Below are positions 44,639 through 53,850 of a stretch of DNA of 64,000 bases, piece after piece. The stretch is from NCBI RefSeq assembly GCF_001874145.1, contig NZ_MPCX01000004.1:1-64000 (forward strand), read 5' to 3'. The first letter of the stretch is position 1. Each line of letters starts with the position of its first letter. A program made the position numbers and the translations under genes. Origin of the DNA: Lacinutrix sp. MedPE-SW. Lineage in GTDB: Bacteria > Bacteroidota > Bacteroidia > Flavobacteriales > Flavobacteriaceae. The notes under the pieces were generated by a model, which did not search any database, was not told where the DNA came from, and saw nothing but the letters and a program-made list of their open reading frames with translations.

Positions 44639-44845
44639 ATGTTTACAAACTCTCAATCTCGAATTATTTGTGGCGTGCTTGCCATAGCTTTTTTTATTAG
44701 TGGTTTATTAGGAATTTTAGACCATTTAATAACTAAAATTATTCTAGGTAGTTTGTTAATATTAATTATTCTAAATTTATTTTTAGTAAAAAGAGAGAAT
44801 ACAGAACATGAACTTGATGATTCTAATAAAAAGTATTTAAAGTAA
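44639..44845 (+). CDS. Small membrane protein downstream of purB
   Basis: 68 residues with two hydrophobic segments (ICGVLAIAFFISGLLGIL and IILGSLLILIILNLFLV) and a charged tail. The ATG follows the purB stop by two bases, supporting translational linkage. No family recognised. An antisense frame over the same bases is rejected. Confidence 0.65.
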   Translation: MFTNSQSRIICGVLAIAFFISGLLGILDHLITKIILGSLLILIILNLFLVKRENTEHELDDSNKKYLK

Positions 44846-44870
44846 TATAACACATAATAAAATATAAATT

Positions 44871-44901
44871 AAAAAAGGACTGCGCCAACAGTCCTTTTTT
44901 C
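44871..44901. terminator. Bidirectional terminator
   Basis: AAAAAAGGACTG / CAGTCCTTTTTT with a CGCCAA loop, between convergent transcripts. Confidence 0.9.
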
Positions 44902-44943
44902 TGTTTATATATTAACATATAAACTCTAATATATAAACATGAA

Positions 44944-45489
44944 TTATTGTTTAAAATAATCCATAACCTTTTGCAGCTGACTTTCGTCTACATCTGCATT
45001 TTGCATTTGCGATATTAATTTATATAGTTTTTCTGGTTGCATATCATCTCCTAATACGCGAACAACAGCAAAACCTAAATCGCTAGAACTTGCTAATACT
45101 AAAAACTCATCTACCGTATCATTATCTCCAATAGTATTAACTCTAAATTTCATACCATTATCGCTAAACTCCATTAACTCGTTATACTTTTCATTTTTAA
45201 AAACAGCTTTTGCTTTTTCTAATTCCTGAGTATATTGTTCTTGGTTTCCATCGATAGCTTTATATGCTATAATATTAACTTTCTCGAATGAGTTATATAC
45301 TTTTTCTTGATCTTCGTCTAACTCTATTTTAGAGACATCTATCATTTTAGGTGATAAATCTAAAGATAAAAACTCTGGTTTATCTTGGTGCTCTACAACA
45401 TAGGTTTGTATAGATTTTTCATCTTTACAGCTTACTAAAGCTAAAGTTAAAAAAAACACAGCTAATATGGTCTTAAATTTAGTGTTCAT
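44944..45489 (-). CDS. DUF4252 lipoprotein
   Basis: 181 residues with a lipoprotein signal (LTLALVSC, Cys21). The body (LSPKMIDVSK ... NIIAYKAIDGN ... MEFSDNGMKFRVNTIGDN ... LVLASSSDLGFAVVRVLGDDM) follows the DUF4252 pattern. Function unknown. It is the last gene of a sigma-factor operon and is a paralogue of the gene before it. Confidence 0.87.
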   Translation of the reverse strand: MNTKFKTILAVFFLTLALVSCKDEKSIQTYVVEHQDKPEFLSLDLSPKMIDVSKIELDEDQEKVYNSFEKVNIIAYKAIDGNQEQYTQELEKAKAVFKNEKYNELMEFSDNGMKFRVNTIGDNDTVDEFLVLASSSDLGFAVVRVLGDDMQPEKLYKLISQMQNADVDESQLQKVMDYFKQ

Positions 45490-45503
45490 AGTTATTGTGG
45501 TTT

Positions 45504-46061
45504 TTATTTTTTATCAATTTTATCGCCACCTGGTAAATCCATTTGCTTTGTTAATTTAGAAATTTGATTTAAGTCTATATCTCCCGTTAAAGAAATTACA
45601 ACAGTTTCAATAGTTCTTTTTTTACCATTAACAGTAACGCCATCTTTCATCATACCTTCTAAACCATTAACAAACATTAAAAGCTCTGCTACGTGATCGC
45701 TATCTTTTCCTTCTTTTACATAAAATTTAACAAGCATTCCATCATCTTTAACTTCCATTAACTCTTCTAAAGAATTTGAACGAGATTTTACCCATTTAGC
45801 AATATCTGCAGATATAGCTTTATTATCTGTAGCGATGGTTTTAAAACTGGTAATACTATTTACCATGTTTATATACTCTTGAGATTCTTTATCATCTGTA
45901 TTAATATCCATTTTAGCCAACATTTGAAACATTTTAGGCTTTATAGATACATAAGTTACTGCATTATTATCGCTGTATTTACTAAAAATATCGCTTTGCG
46001 CCATTGCTGTAAATGGCATAATTAATATTGCGAAAGCAAAAACTAAAAGGGACTTTTTCAT
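45504..46061 (-). CDS. DUF4252 exported protein
   Basis: About 185 residues from the ATG at 46061 (MKKSLLVFAFAILIMPFTAMAQ signal peptide); an ATG 27 bp upstream only extends the leader. The core (VTYVSIKPKMFQMLAKM ... FKTIATDN ... MEVKDDGMLVKFYVKEG ... VAELLMFVNGLEGM) matches the neighbouring DUF4252 lipoprotein. Possibly a target or sensor of the ECF sigma system encoded upstream. Confidence 0.87.
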   Translation of the reverse strand: MKKSLLVFAFAILIMPFTAMAQSDIFSKYSDNNAVTYVSIKPKMFQMLAKMDINTDDKESQEYINMVNSITSFKTIATDNKAISADIAKWVKSRSNSLEELMEVKDDGMLVKFYVKEGKDSDHVAELLMFVNGLEGMMKDGVTVNGKKRTIETVVISLTGDIDLNQISKLTKQMDLPGGDKIDKK

Positions 46062-46104
46062 TGTGTTTAATTTATTTATTGTGTACATAATTTTATTTTT
46101 TTAA

Positions 46105-46590
46105 TTAGTTATTATTAAATATGCGACCCATAGGATCATTAATTTCTTTTAAATAATCAACCTGCGTGCCAGCTGTATTAATTACTTTTAAGTAGCTTAC
46201 CTGCGCTGTTGCTTTATTTAAATGTTGTGAGACTAAAGCTAAAGCGGCTTTAGCATTTTCATAGTCTGCTCTATCTGCCTCTGTAATTAAATCTTCTTGA
46301 CTTTGTGTAGGATTAAATACAAAGATTGATAGCATAAGAACTGCTACTGCTGCAATAGATAACCACTTAAAATTAAATTTCTTTTTTGTTGCATTAACTT
46401 CAAGAAGTGAAATATCTTTAGTAAACTGTTCTTTTTTATTTACTATAAAATATTGAAACATTGGTTTGTACATTTCTAAATGTGGAGCGACAGTTTCTTG
46501 CGAAAAATAGTTTTTTAACTGTGCTTCTTCCTTTAGTGATGTTTCACCATTTTCGTACTTTTCTAATAAATGTTCTATATTATTTAACAC
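46105..46590 (-). CDS. Membrane protein, putative anti-sigma factor
   Basis: 161 residues with a cytoplasmic N-terminus resembling the start of anti-sigma proteins (LEKYENGETSLKEEAQLKNYF), one transmembrane segment at ~94-110 (WLSIAAVAVLMLSIFVF) and a short periplasmic part. Its start overlaps the sigma gene by 11 bp, so the two are translationally coupled. The anti-sigma role is inferred from position and shape, with no recognised family. Confidence 0.75.
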   Translation of the reverse strand: MLNNIEHLLEKYENGETSLKEEAQLKNYFSQETVAPHLEMYKPMFQYFIVNKKEQFTKDISLLEVNATKKKFNFKWLSIAAVAVLMLSIFVFNPTQSQEDLITEADRADYENAKAALALVSQHLNKATAQVSYLKVINTAGTQVDYLKEINDPMGRIFNNN

Positions 46591-47089
46591 CGTAATTGTG
46601 GGTTTTAGTTAATTTTTCTCTTATTGTTTTTCTAGCCCTTGATAAGGTTACACGCACTGCGGTTTCATTCATATCAAGCATTTTTGCTATTTCTTTAAAA
46701 TCGTATTGTTCAATATCTCTTAATTGTACTACCATTTTTTGTTGTTCTGGTAAGTCTTCCATAATCTTACCTATCCAATCTAAACTATCATTTAACTCTA
46801 CTTGCTTTTGTAAAGCAACATTATGGTCTTGATAGTTACTATGTACAATTTTTAAATTTTGCGCTTGCTTAGATTTTAACTTATCAAAACAAAAGTTTTT
46901 TGTCATAGTCATAGAAAACGCTTCTATATTATTATATTCTTTTATCTTTTTTTTATTCTTCCAAAGTTTAATTAATACTTCTTGCGTTGCATCTTCTGCT
47001 TCTTCAGTAGAAACTAAAAGACGCTTGGCTAGCCTAAAAACTTTATCTTTAAAAGGCGTCACAATATTTATAAATTCTGACTGTGTCAT
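46580..47089 (-). CDS. ECF RNA polymerase sigma factor
   Basis: 169 residues with both sigma regions: region 2 (FRLAKRLLVSTEEAEDATQEVLIKLWKNK) and region 4 (LPEQQKMVVQLRDIEQYDFKEIAKMLDMNETAVRVTLSRARKTIREKL). It heads an operon with the putative anti-sigma protein and two DUF4252 proteins, an arrangement recurrent in Flavobacteriia. Signal and regulon unknown. Confidence 0.93.
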   Translation of the reverse strand: MTQSEFINIVTPFKDKVFRLAKRLLVSTEEAEDATQEVLIKLWKNKKKIKEYNNIEAFSMTMTKNFCFDKLKSKQAQNLKIVHSNYQDHNVALQKQVELNDSLDWIGKIMEDLPEQQKMVVQLRDIEQYDFKEIAKMLDMNETAVRVTLSRARKTIREKLTKTHNYGVK

Positions 47090-47293
47090 TAACTTGGTTG
47101 GTTTATGTTATTACGACGACCTACTTATTATTTTGTTACAATCTTTTTTAATTTTATTAATAATAAATACATTTATACTTACATCTACTATAAAACAAAG
47201 GGCTTTAATCTAGTAAATACAGATATTTTATGGTATTTAAATAAAAGTAATTACTTTTAAGGACGACTATTTAAAGAAAAGAAAGATTATACT

Positions 47294-48712
47294 ATGAAAA
47301 AAATTGCAAGACTTCTGTTTTTAGCATTCATAACTATTAACATTACTAGTTGTTTTAATGATGATTTTGATGATAATGATGTATCAACTTCATCTATTAA
47401 CGACTTTGTATATAGAGCTATGGATATATTTTACCTTTATAGAGATGAAGTGCCTGCTTTGGTAGAAGACAAAAGAAACAGCGCCAATTATACAGAGTAT
47501 TTAAATAGTTTTAGTACTCCTGAAACACTATTTGAAAGCCTTATTTTTGATCGCCAAAATGTTGATAGATTTAGCTTTATTTTAAGTGATTATATTGCAT
47601 TCGAGCAACAACAACAAGGTGTAAGTGTTGCAAATGGTATGGAATATGGCCTATTGAGATATACTGAAGGTAGTGACGACATATTTGGATACGTACGTTA
47701 TGTTTTACCAAATACAAGTGCCGAAGATGCTGGCGTACAACGCGGCGATTTATTTTATGGTATTGATGGTACACCGTTAACCGTTAACAATTTTAGAAGT
47801 TTATTAAGCCAAGATAACTACACAATAAACTTAGCAAACTATAACGATAATGGAACGCCAGAAACAGATGATGATACTATAGAGCAAACAACAGAAAGTA
47901 TTGCTTTAAGCAAAGCGCCATACACAGAAAACCCAGTTTTTAAAACCGAAATTCTTCAAGTTGAAGGCGAAAATGTAGGCTACCTAATGTATAATGGTTT
48001 TACAGGAAGCTTTGACCAAGCTTTAAATAATGCTTTTGCAACCTTTCAAGCCAACGCTATACAGCATTTAGTTATAGATTTACGTTATAATCCAGGTGGC
48101 TCGGTTAACTCGGCAACTTTAATGGGTAGTATGGTAACAGGACAATTTAATGGGCAAACTTTTACAAAACTTATTTATAACGATTTATTACAAGCTAATA
48201 ATACAGGTTTTAATTTTACTAATAGTTTTGATGGCGGTACAATTAACAACTTAAATTTAGATAAAGTCTACGTTTTAGCCACAAGTGCTTCTGCCTCTGC
48301 AAGCGAATTGGTTATTAATAGTTTAAGTTCTTATATCGATGTTGTACATATTGGTACAGAAACTGTAGGAAAATCGCAAGCCTCAATAACTTTATACGAT
48401 TCTGAAGACTATACGAGAAATGGTGTAAACCCAATACATACTTATGCATTACAACCATTAGTTGCAATTAGCGTTAATGTAAATGAAGATGTTGTGCCTG
48501 CAAACGGTTTAACACCAGATATTACTATTGGCGAACAAGTAAATAACTTAGGCGTTTTAGGTGATGAAAACGAACCGCTTTTAGCTGAAGCTTTAGCAAA
48601 CATCGCTGCTACAAATAGACCAGCAAACACAACACCTGGAAAAATAATTAAACCTATTTTTGATAGTAACGACCTAAAACCTCACGCTAAAGACATGTAC
48701 ATTGAGCGCTAA
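47294..48712 (+). CDS. S41 family (C-terminal processing-type) peptidase lipoprotein
   Basis: 472 residues with a lipoprotein signal (LAFITINITSC, Cys20). A PDZ-like segment (GYVRYVLPNTSAEDAGVQRGDLFYGIDG) is followed by the S41 core: VIDLRYNPGGSVNSATLMGS, the catalytic Ser region ATSASASASELV and the Lys in ETVGKSQAS. Predicted periplasmic or surface serine protease; substrate unknown. Its last bases overlap the TTG start of the next gene. Confidence 0.9.
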   Translation: MKKIARLLFLAFITINITSCFNDDFDDNDVSTSSINDFVYRAMDIFYLYRDEVPALVEDKRNSANYTEYLNSFSTPETLFESLIFDRQNVDRFSFILSDYIAFEQQQQGVSVANGMEYGLLRYTEGSDDIFGYVRYVLPNTSAEDAGVQRGDLFYGIDGTPLTVNNFRSLLSQDNYTINLANYNDNGTPETDDDTIEQTTESIALSKAPYTENPVFKTEILQVEGENVGYLMYNGFTGSFDQALNNAFATFQANAIQHLVIDLRYNPGGSVNSATLMGSMVTGQFNGQTFTKLIYNDLLQANNTGFNFTNSFDGGTINNLNLDKVYVLATSASASASELVINSLSSYIDVVHIGTETVGKSQASITLYDSEDYTRNGVNPIHTYALQPLVAISVNVNEDVVPANGLTPDITIGEQVNNLGVLGDENEPLLAEALANIAATNRPANTTPGKIIKPIFDSNDLKPHAKDMYIER

Positions 48713-49400
48713 AACTTATTTTAATTGGAGTACAGGAAAAGACTCTGCTTTAGCATTACATTATTTATTAAAAAACTCAAATTTTTCGGTTGAAAAGCTA
48801 GTGACTAGCATAAACACTCATTATAATAGAGTTACAATGCATGGTTTACCTATTACATTACTAAAAAAGCAAACCGAAGCTATTGGTATTACTTTACAAA
48901 CCATAAATCTTCCTGAACAACCAAGCATGGAAGATTATGAAGAAATTATGACAAAAGCTGTAAACTCTTTAAAAACTGAAGGTTTTACACATAGTGTTTT
49001 TGGTGATATTTTTTTAGAAGATTTAAAACAATACCGAGTAAATAATTTAGCAAAGCAAAATATAAATACGGTATTTCCACTTTGGAAAAAAGACACCAAA
49101 CAATTAATAACAGAATTTTTAGACTTAGGTTTTAAAGCTATAATTGTATGTGCTAGTGCTAAGTATTTTTCTGAAGATTTTGTTGGTAAAATTATTACTA
49201 AAAAATTAATTGAAAACTTACCTGAAGCAGTAGATCCTTGTGGCGAAAATGGAGAGTTTCATACCTTTTGTTACGATGGCCCAATTTTTAAAGCACCTGT
49301 TTCTTTTACAATAGGAGAGAAAATTTATCGAGAATATAATACACCAAATACCAAAAATGAAAAATCTGGTTTTTGGTTTTGTGATTTAATTACTGAATAA
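48702..49400 (+). CDS. PP-loop ATPase (diphthine-ammonia ligase-like, Dph6 family)
   Basis: 232 residues starting at TTG 48702, overlapping the S41 gene by 11 bp; no in-frame ATG lies before the P-loop. The PP-loop WSTGKDSALALHYLL and the segments FGDIFLEDLKQYRV, FPLWKK and DPCGENGEFHTF-YDGP mark the Dph6-related group. Bacteria lack diphthamide, so the real substrate differs. Such proteins often lie near B12 uptake genes in Bacteroidota, as here. Confidence 0.85.
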   Translation: MSAKTYFNWSTGKDSALALHYLLKNSNFSVEKLVTSINTHYNRVTMHGLPITLLKKQTEAIGITLQTINLPEQPSMEDYEEIMTKAVNSLKTEGFTHSVFGDIFLEDLKQYRVNNLAKQNINTVFPLWKKDTKQLITEFLDLGFKAIIVCASAKYFSEDFVGKIITKKLIENLPEAVDPCGENGEFHTFCYDGPIFKAPVSFTIGEKIYREYNTPNTKNEKSGFWFCDLITE

Positions 49401-49401
49401 T

Positions 49402-49432
49402 AAAAAAGCCTGCTAAATAGCAGGCTTTTTTA
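49402..49432. terminator. Bidirectional terminator
   Basis: AAAAAAGCCTGCTA / TAGCAGGCTTTTTT between the PP-loop ATPase and the btuG-like gene, which converge. Confidence 0.9.
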
Positions 49433-49472
49433 AAGTATAGGTTTTATACTCTAATCGTTTAAAAAAAAACAC

Positions 49473-50516
49473 TTAGTTAAAATATATTTTTGAAGCGCCT
49501 ATTCCTACAGAAAAACTATTTGTCTCTGCTCCTGTTAATATATCGTAAACTAATAAAGTACTGTTTTCTGTAAAGCTTGCATCTGTTACAAATAAATTAT
49601 TATCCTTAATAGATAATCCATAAGCATAAGCTGCAGATACCGAGAATAACGGAGTTGCTGGTAAAGTTGTAGCATCATCTGTTAATCCAAACACTTCGTT
49701 ATTTACAATATAATAAGCCACACCATTATTGTAAGACATTAAACCTGGATGTAAACCTGTCTCAAAAGCTAAAGAAGATATAATAGAATTATTAGACACA
49801 TCAATTTTAGTAATTGATGCTTGTGTTTCATTACCTGTCCAGCTTTCGTTTCCTCCAGATAATACAATTAAATCTCCATCATTATTAATTGCCATTTCAT
49901 CTGGCTTAGAATCTACAGTTATTGTTTCTGTTGTATTATCTTCAGTATTTACTACAGTTACTACATTATTAGTATTATATCCACCTTTGTGAGAAACATA
50001 TAATTTATTAGAGTTTACTAATACTTGTTCTGGACCTTCAGACACAGCTATTGAAGCGGTAACAGTATTAGAATTTAAATCTACAACAGCAATATAATCA
50101 TCTGTAGCATTATTTGGGTCTGCCCAATCAGACACATAAGCTGTATCTCCATTAAACGCGATATATCTTGGCAAACTTAAACCTGTAGAAATCGTTCCAA
50201 GATTTTCAAAAGTATAACGGTTAACTACAGAAATGGTTCCTGCATCTACTACTATATATGCTTTATCTTCATGAAAACCAACAGATTGTAAATACACACC
50301 TAAGTTTTCACCGTTAACATTAAAATATACTTGATTTTCTGAAGTAGAAAAATCGTTAGATACATAAGAAATTGAAGATGGACCACCTTCAGAACTTACA
50401 ATAATTCCATCTTCATAAGCTCCTAAAGGCTCAGAAGGTGTTGCTAAATCATCATCATTAGAGCAAGAAGTTACTAATAATGCTAATGTTAAAACTGAAT
50501 AAATAATCTTTTTCAT
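49473..50516 (-). CDS. BtuG-like beta-propeller lipoprotein (DUF5074/YncE type)
   Basis: 347 residues with a lipoprotein signal (LALLVTSC, then SNDDD). Repeated beta-propeller units are visible (NRYTFENLGTISTGLSLPRYIAFNGDTAYVSDW, VAVVDLNSNTV-type, VVTVVNTEDNTTETITV, ITKIDVSNNSIIS). In Bacteroides, BtuG is a surface propeller lipoprotein beside BtuB that captures cobalamin with very high affinity. The position 7 bp after the BtuB-like gene and under a cobalamin riboswitch supports the same role here. Confidence 0.85.
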   Translation of the reverse strand: MKKIIYSVLTLALLVTSCSNDDDLATPSEPLGAYEDGIIVSSEGGPSSISYVSNDFSTSENQVYFNVNGENLGVYLQSVGFHEDKAYIVVDAGTISVVNRYTFENLGTISTGLSLPRYIAFNGDTAYVSDWADPNNATDDYIAVVDLNSNTVTASIAVSEGPEQVLVNSNKLYVSHKGGYNTNNVVTVVNTEDNTTETITVDSKPDEMAINNDGDLIVLSGGNESWTGNETQASITKIDVSNNSIISSLAFETGLHPGLMSYNNGVAYYIVNNEVFGLTDDATTLPATPLFSVSAAYAYGLSIKDNNLFVTDASFTENSTLLVYDILTGAETNSFSVGIGASKIYFN

Positions 50517-50523
50517 AATTGTT

Positions 50524-52374
50524 TTAAAATTTATAGTGTAATTGAATATTAAAGTTTCTGTTTGGCATTGGTCTAAAAGCTACATTTTGATAAATTTCAT
50601 TAAAAAGATTATTAATGTTTACTCCTAAATCCAATTGGTTTTTTGTTGTTTTAATTAGTTTATAGTTAAATCCTAAATTAGCAACATCGTAAGATTCTAA
50701 ACTATAAAAAGAACCTTTTAAATTATCGGCAGTTGTAAATACTTCGCCATTAAACATATGCTGATAAAACATAGAAAACCTTTTAAAACTATAAGCAATA
50801 GATGCGTTTGCTTTATGAAAAGGCACATAGATTAATTGCTTATTAGTTTCATCGTTTTTAGATACTGTATAAGAATAATTAGAAGAAAAAATAAACTCTT
50901 GTTTATTAAAAGTCTTTGTAATATTTAATCCTGCTTCTACTCCATAACTTTGAGATTTTGCTATATTTTCTGGTGACCAAATACCAGATGCGCCTGGTTG
51001 CCATTGTATTAAATCTTCAGTAGAAATATAATACGTATTTAAGTTAAATTGAAAGGCTTTATAATTAAGTACATGACCTAAATCTATTTGGTAAGAAGAC
51101 TCTGGAACTAAATCTAAATTGCCTCCAGGTTGCCAATACAAATCATTAAAAGTAGGTACTCTATAATTTTTTGAAGCATTAATTTTTAACTTATAATATT
51201 TAGAAAAACCATAAACGCCATCAATAGAAAACAATAATGGACTTTTAAAATTAGACGTTACGTCTTGACGTATATTTAAGCCTATATTTAGTTTACTATT
51301 TGGGTTGTATTGTAGTAATCCTGTAGCAGAAAATGCGTTTCTATTTGGCTCACCAAAACTACTGCCTTCACCTTGAAAATAATTGTAATCTAAAATACTT
51401 TTTACAGACAGTGTTTTAGATAAATTAAAATCTAAACTATGTTTTAACACAAGCGTATTAACTTTTCCAAAAGAAAAGAATTCTGAATCTTTATTTTGGT
51501 AATATTCAAAATGTTCATTTAAATATGCGACTTTAAACGAAGATTTATATGCAGATGCAGTTCTAAACCACTCCAACATAGATCTCGAGTTTTTATCTTC
51601 ATATTTACTATTAGATGGAGTTACTGTTGTACCAGAAAATTCTCTATCTGACAAATACGACTGATGATAAAGTTTAATTACATCATTATCAGAAATAAAA
51701 TATCCCAAATTAACGCTAAAACTTAAATTGTTAAAAGCTCCGTTTTCATTAACTTGATCTAAACCTAAATATTTATAATCATTGTCAGATTCTATATAAT
51801 TTACTCCAACATTAAAGGCGAATTTATCACTTCCATAATCTGTAACAAGACTTACATTTTTACTATCAAAACTTCCGTAATTAAGTTTAACATCATTTTT
51901 TAAATGTGAACTAAAACTTAGTGTATTATCTAAGTGAATACTTCCGCCAATAGCGCCACTTCCATATTGCACACTTCCACCGCCATTTCTAATAACAACT
52001 TTATTTATGTTATTTGTATTTATGGTATTAAAATCAGTTTGTCCATTAAGTTGAGAGTTAATAGAAATTCCATTCCAAATCACTGCTGTTTGAGATGCAT
52101 TTGTACCTCTAAAAGATGGCGAAGAAACCATTCCAAAACCATTTTCTTTAAAATAAATATTAGAATTAAAACGCAATAAGTTTGTAAACGAGGTATTGTT
52201 TTTACTTAAAACAGAATCGTTTAAAACAGTTATTTTAAAACCTTTACCATTTTCTATAAGTTTACTATCATTTAAAACAACTTCATCTAAATTTTGAATA
52301 GAGTCTAGCTTAGTTTGAGCCAAACAGCTTAAACCACAAAAAATTGCAAATAAAAATAGAATACGTTTTTTCAT
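50524..52374 (-). CDS. btuB: Vitamin B12 TonB-dependent receptor (BtuB-like)
   Basis: 616 residues. A signal peptide (ILFLFAIFCGLSCLAQ) and a TonB-box-like start (LDEVVLNDSKLIENG) precede a plug domain (SSPSFRGTNASQTAVIWNGISINSQLNGQTDFNTI ... VVIRNGGGSVQYGSGAIGGSI) and a 22-strand barrel ending FNIQLHYKF. Size and plug fit BtuB better than SusC. The cobalamin riboswitch in its leader identifies the substrate as a corrinoid. Confidence 0.92.
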   Translation of the reverse strand: MKKRILFLFAIFCGLSCLAQTKLDSIQNLDEVVLNDSKLIENGKGFKITVLNDSVLSKNNTSFTNLLRFNSNIYFKENGFGMVSSPSFRGTNASQTAVIWNGISINSQLNGQTDFNTINTNNINKVVIRNGGGSVQYGSGAIGGSIHLDNTLSFSSHLKNDVKLNYGSFDSKNVSLVTDYGSDKFAFNVGVNYIESDNDYKYLGLDQVNENGAFNNLSFSVNLGYFISDNDVIKLYHQSYLSDREFSGTTVTPSNSKYEDKNSRSMLEWFRTASAYKSSFKVAYLNEHFEYYQNKDSEFFSFGKVNTLVLKHSLDFNLSKTLSVKSILDYNYFQGEGSSFGEPNRNAFSATGLLQYNPNSKLNIGLNIRQDVTSNFKSPLLFSIDGVYGFSKYYKLKINASKNYRVPTFNDLYWQPGGNLDLVPESSYQIDLGHVLNYKAFQFNLNTYYISTEDLIQWQPGASGIWSPENIAKSQSYGVEAGLNITKTFNKQEFIFSSNYSYTVSKNDETNKQLIYVPFHKANASIAYSFKRFSMFYQHMFNGEVFTTADNLKGSFYSLESYDVANLGFNYKLIKTTKNQLDLGVNINNLFNEIYQNVAFRPMPNRNFNIQLHYKF

Positions 52375-52417
52375 AAATCTTAAAATCTTTCTCCCGAAGA
52401 TTTTTTTGATAATGAAT

Positions 52418-52580
52418 TTGGCAGGTCTCCTGACTTTTTTAATGTTACCATACCTTCCCAGAAATGTTTTCCAGTGGTTTTGAAGTTAGTAACACCCTTA
52501 AAAAAGGTACTCAAACAAGTTGAGTATAAAATTACAGTTGCGGGAACAGTTCAAGTTTTGCACTTGATTCCCTTTTAATC
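52418..52580 (-). ncRNA. Cobalamin riboswitch
   Basis: Read on the minus strand: GGGAATCAAGTG, then TGTTCCCGCAACTGT, ACCACTGG, GGGAAGG and the distal GTCAGGAGACCTGCC (52420-52434). These are the core conserved elements of the adenosylcobalamin/cobalamin riboswitch. It lies about 45 nt before the btuB start and would reduce btuB-btuG expression when B12 is abundant. Confidence 0.95.
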
Positions 52581-52618
52581 AACCATGCTTAATTGCAAAG
52601 TCGAACCAAAATTCAACG

Positions 52619-52653
52619 CAAATCTACTCTTTTTGTTTAATCTAACACACAAA
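52619..52653 (-). promoter_or_regulatory. Promoter of the riboswitch-btuB-btuG transcript
   Basis: On the minus strand TTTG (52650-52653) and TAGATTTG (52619-52626), spacer 23 bp. The transcript would start near 52612, just before the riboswitch. Confidence 0.5.
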
Positions 52654-52667
52654 AGATTAAATAATCT

Positions 52668-52675
52668 TATTTTTG
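52668..52675 (+). promoter_or_regulatory. -7 box of btuF-btuC-btuD
   Basis: TATTTTTG fits TAnnTTTG. Transcription would start near 52682, which supports the TTG start of btuF at 52696. No clear -33 element. Confidence 0.4.
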
Positions 52676-52695
52676 AACTAAAAAAACCAAAGCTT

Positions 52696-53850
52696 TTGAA
52701 AAATATACTATTCCTTTTTATTGCCATTTCAATATTCTCATGTAAAGAAGATAAAGGCATTAACCGTAAATTACCTCCCGTAAATGTTGAAAAAAGTGAA
52801 AACAAAACAAATACCTATGCTGAAGGTTTTACAATTACAAAAAACGGCAACCATTCTATTTTAGAGATTAAAAGCCCATGGCCAAACAGTACACAAACTT
52901 TTAAATACGTTCTAATTTCAGCAGAAGAAGCCGCTAAAACTACGTTTATGAAAGAGGAGTACGATGGTATTTTAATAACACCTATTGAAAAAATTGTAGT
53001 AACCTCTACAACGCACATTCCTGCTTTAGAGCTTTTAAATGTTGAAGAAACCCTAATTGGTTTTCCGGGAACAGATTATATTTCATCTGAAAAAACAAGA
53101 ACTAGAATTGATAGTAGTTTTGTTAGAGAATTAGGAAAAAATGAAGGTATAAACACCGAAGTACTTTTAGATATTAACCCTAATGTTGTAGTCGCTTTTG
53201 GTGTAGATGGAAAAAGTAAATCTTTAGAAACTATTAAAAAAGCTAATATACCAGTAATTTATAATGGTGATTGGGTAGAAAAATCGCCATTGGCAAAAGC
53301 CGAATGGATTAAGTTTTTTGGTGCTTTATATAACAAAGAAAAACAGGCCGATTCTATTTTTAATAAAATTGAAAAAGATTACACTCAAGCTAAAAAACTA
53401 GCCTTAAATGCAAAAAATAAACCTACTATTTTATCTGGAGCTATGCATAAAGATGTATGGTATTTACCAAACGGAACAAGTACAGAAGCACAGTTTTTAA
53501 AAGATGCTAATACAAACTACTTATGGAGCGATACAACCGAAAAAGGAAGTATTGCCTTAAATTTTGAAGTGGTTTATGAAAAAGCTAAAACTGCCGATTT
53601 ATGGTTGAGTCCTTCGTATTACACAAGTCTTGAAGCCTTAGAAGAAGCTAGCCAACATTATACTAAATTTGATGCCTTTAAAAACAAGCAAGTATATTCA
53701 TTTACTAACACTACGGGAAAAAACGGAGGTGTTTTATATTATGAGTTAGGTACTGCAAGACCAGATCTAGTTTTAAAAGATATTATTAAAATATGTCATC
53801 CAGAATTATTAGAAAATTACGAGCCTTTTTTCTTTAAAAAATTAGACTAA
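52696..53850 (+). CDS. btuF: B12 ABC-transporter substrate-binding lipoprotein (BtuF-like)
   Basis: About 384 residues from TTG 52696, which gives a proper lipoprotein signal (KNILFLFIAISIFSC, then KED). An ATG at 52585 would add 37 residues and lies upstream of the likely promoter. Periplasmic-binding-protein segments of the FecB/BtuF type: ETLIGFPGTDYISSEKTR, NPNVVVAFGVDGKSKSLE, IPVIYNGDWVEKSPLAKAEW, WLSPSYY. It starts the btuFCD operon divergent from btuB. Confidence 0.87.
   Translation: MKNILFLFIAISIFSCKEDKGINRKLPPVNVEKSENKTNTYAEGFTITKNGNHSILEIKSPWPNSTQTFKYVLISAEEAAKTTFMKEEYDGILITPIEKIVVTSTTHIPALELLNVEETLIGFPGTDYISSEKTRTRIDSSFVRELGKNEGINTEVLLDINPNVVVAFGVDGKSKSLETIKKANIPVIYNGDWVEKSPLAKAEWIKFFGALYNKEKQADSIFNKIEKDYTQAKKLALNAKNKPTILSGAMHKDVWYLPNGTSTEAQFLKDANTNYLWSDTTEKGSIALNFEVVYEKAKTADLWLSPSYYTSLEALEEASQHYTKFDAFKNKQVYSFTNTTGKNGGVLYYELGTARPDLVLKDIIKICHPELLENYEPFFFKKLD

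Noticed and set aside
44653-44853. 66-residue minus-strand frame opposite the small membrane protein after purB
   Set aside because: The plus-strand frame has a start 2 bp after the purB stop and a clear two-segment membrane topology; the antisense frame has neither.
47025-47213. 62-residue plus-strand frame before the S41 peptidase
   Set aside because: Overlaps the sigma factor start on the other strand and lacks any supporting motif.
52585-52695. ATG at 52585 as the start of btuF
   Set aside because: It lies upstream of the likely -7 box and would place 37 residues before the lipoprotein signal, which would then not function.
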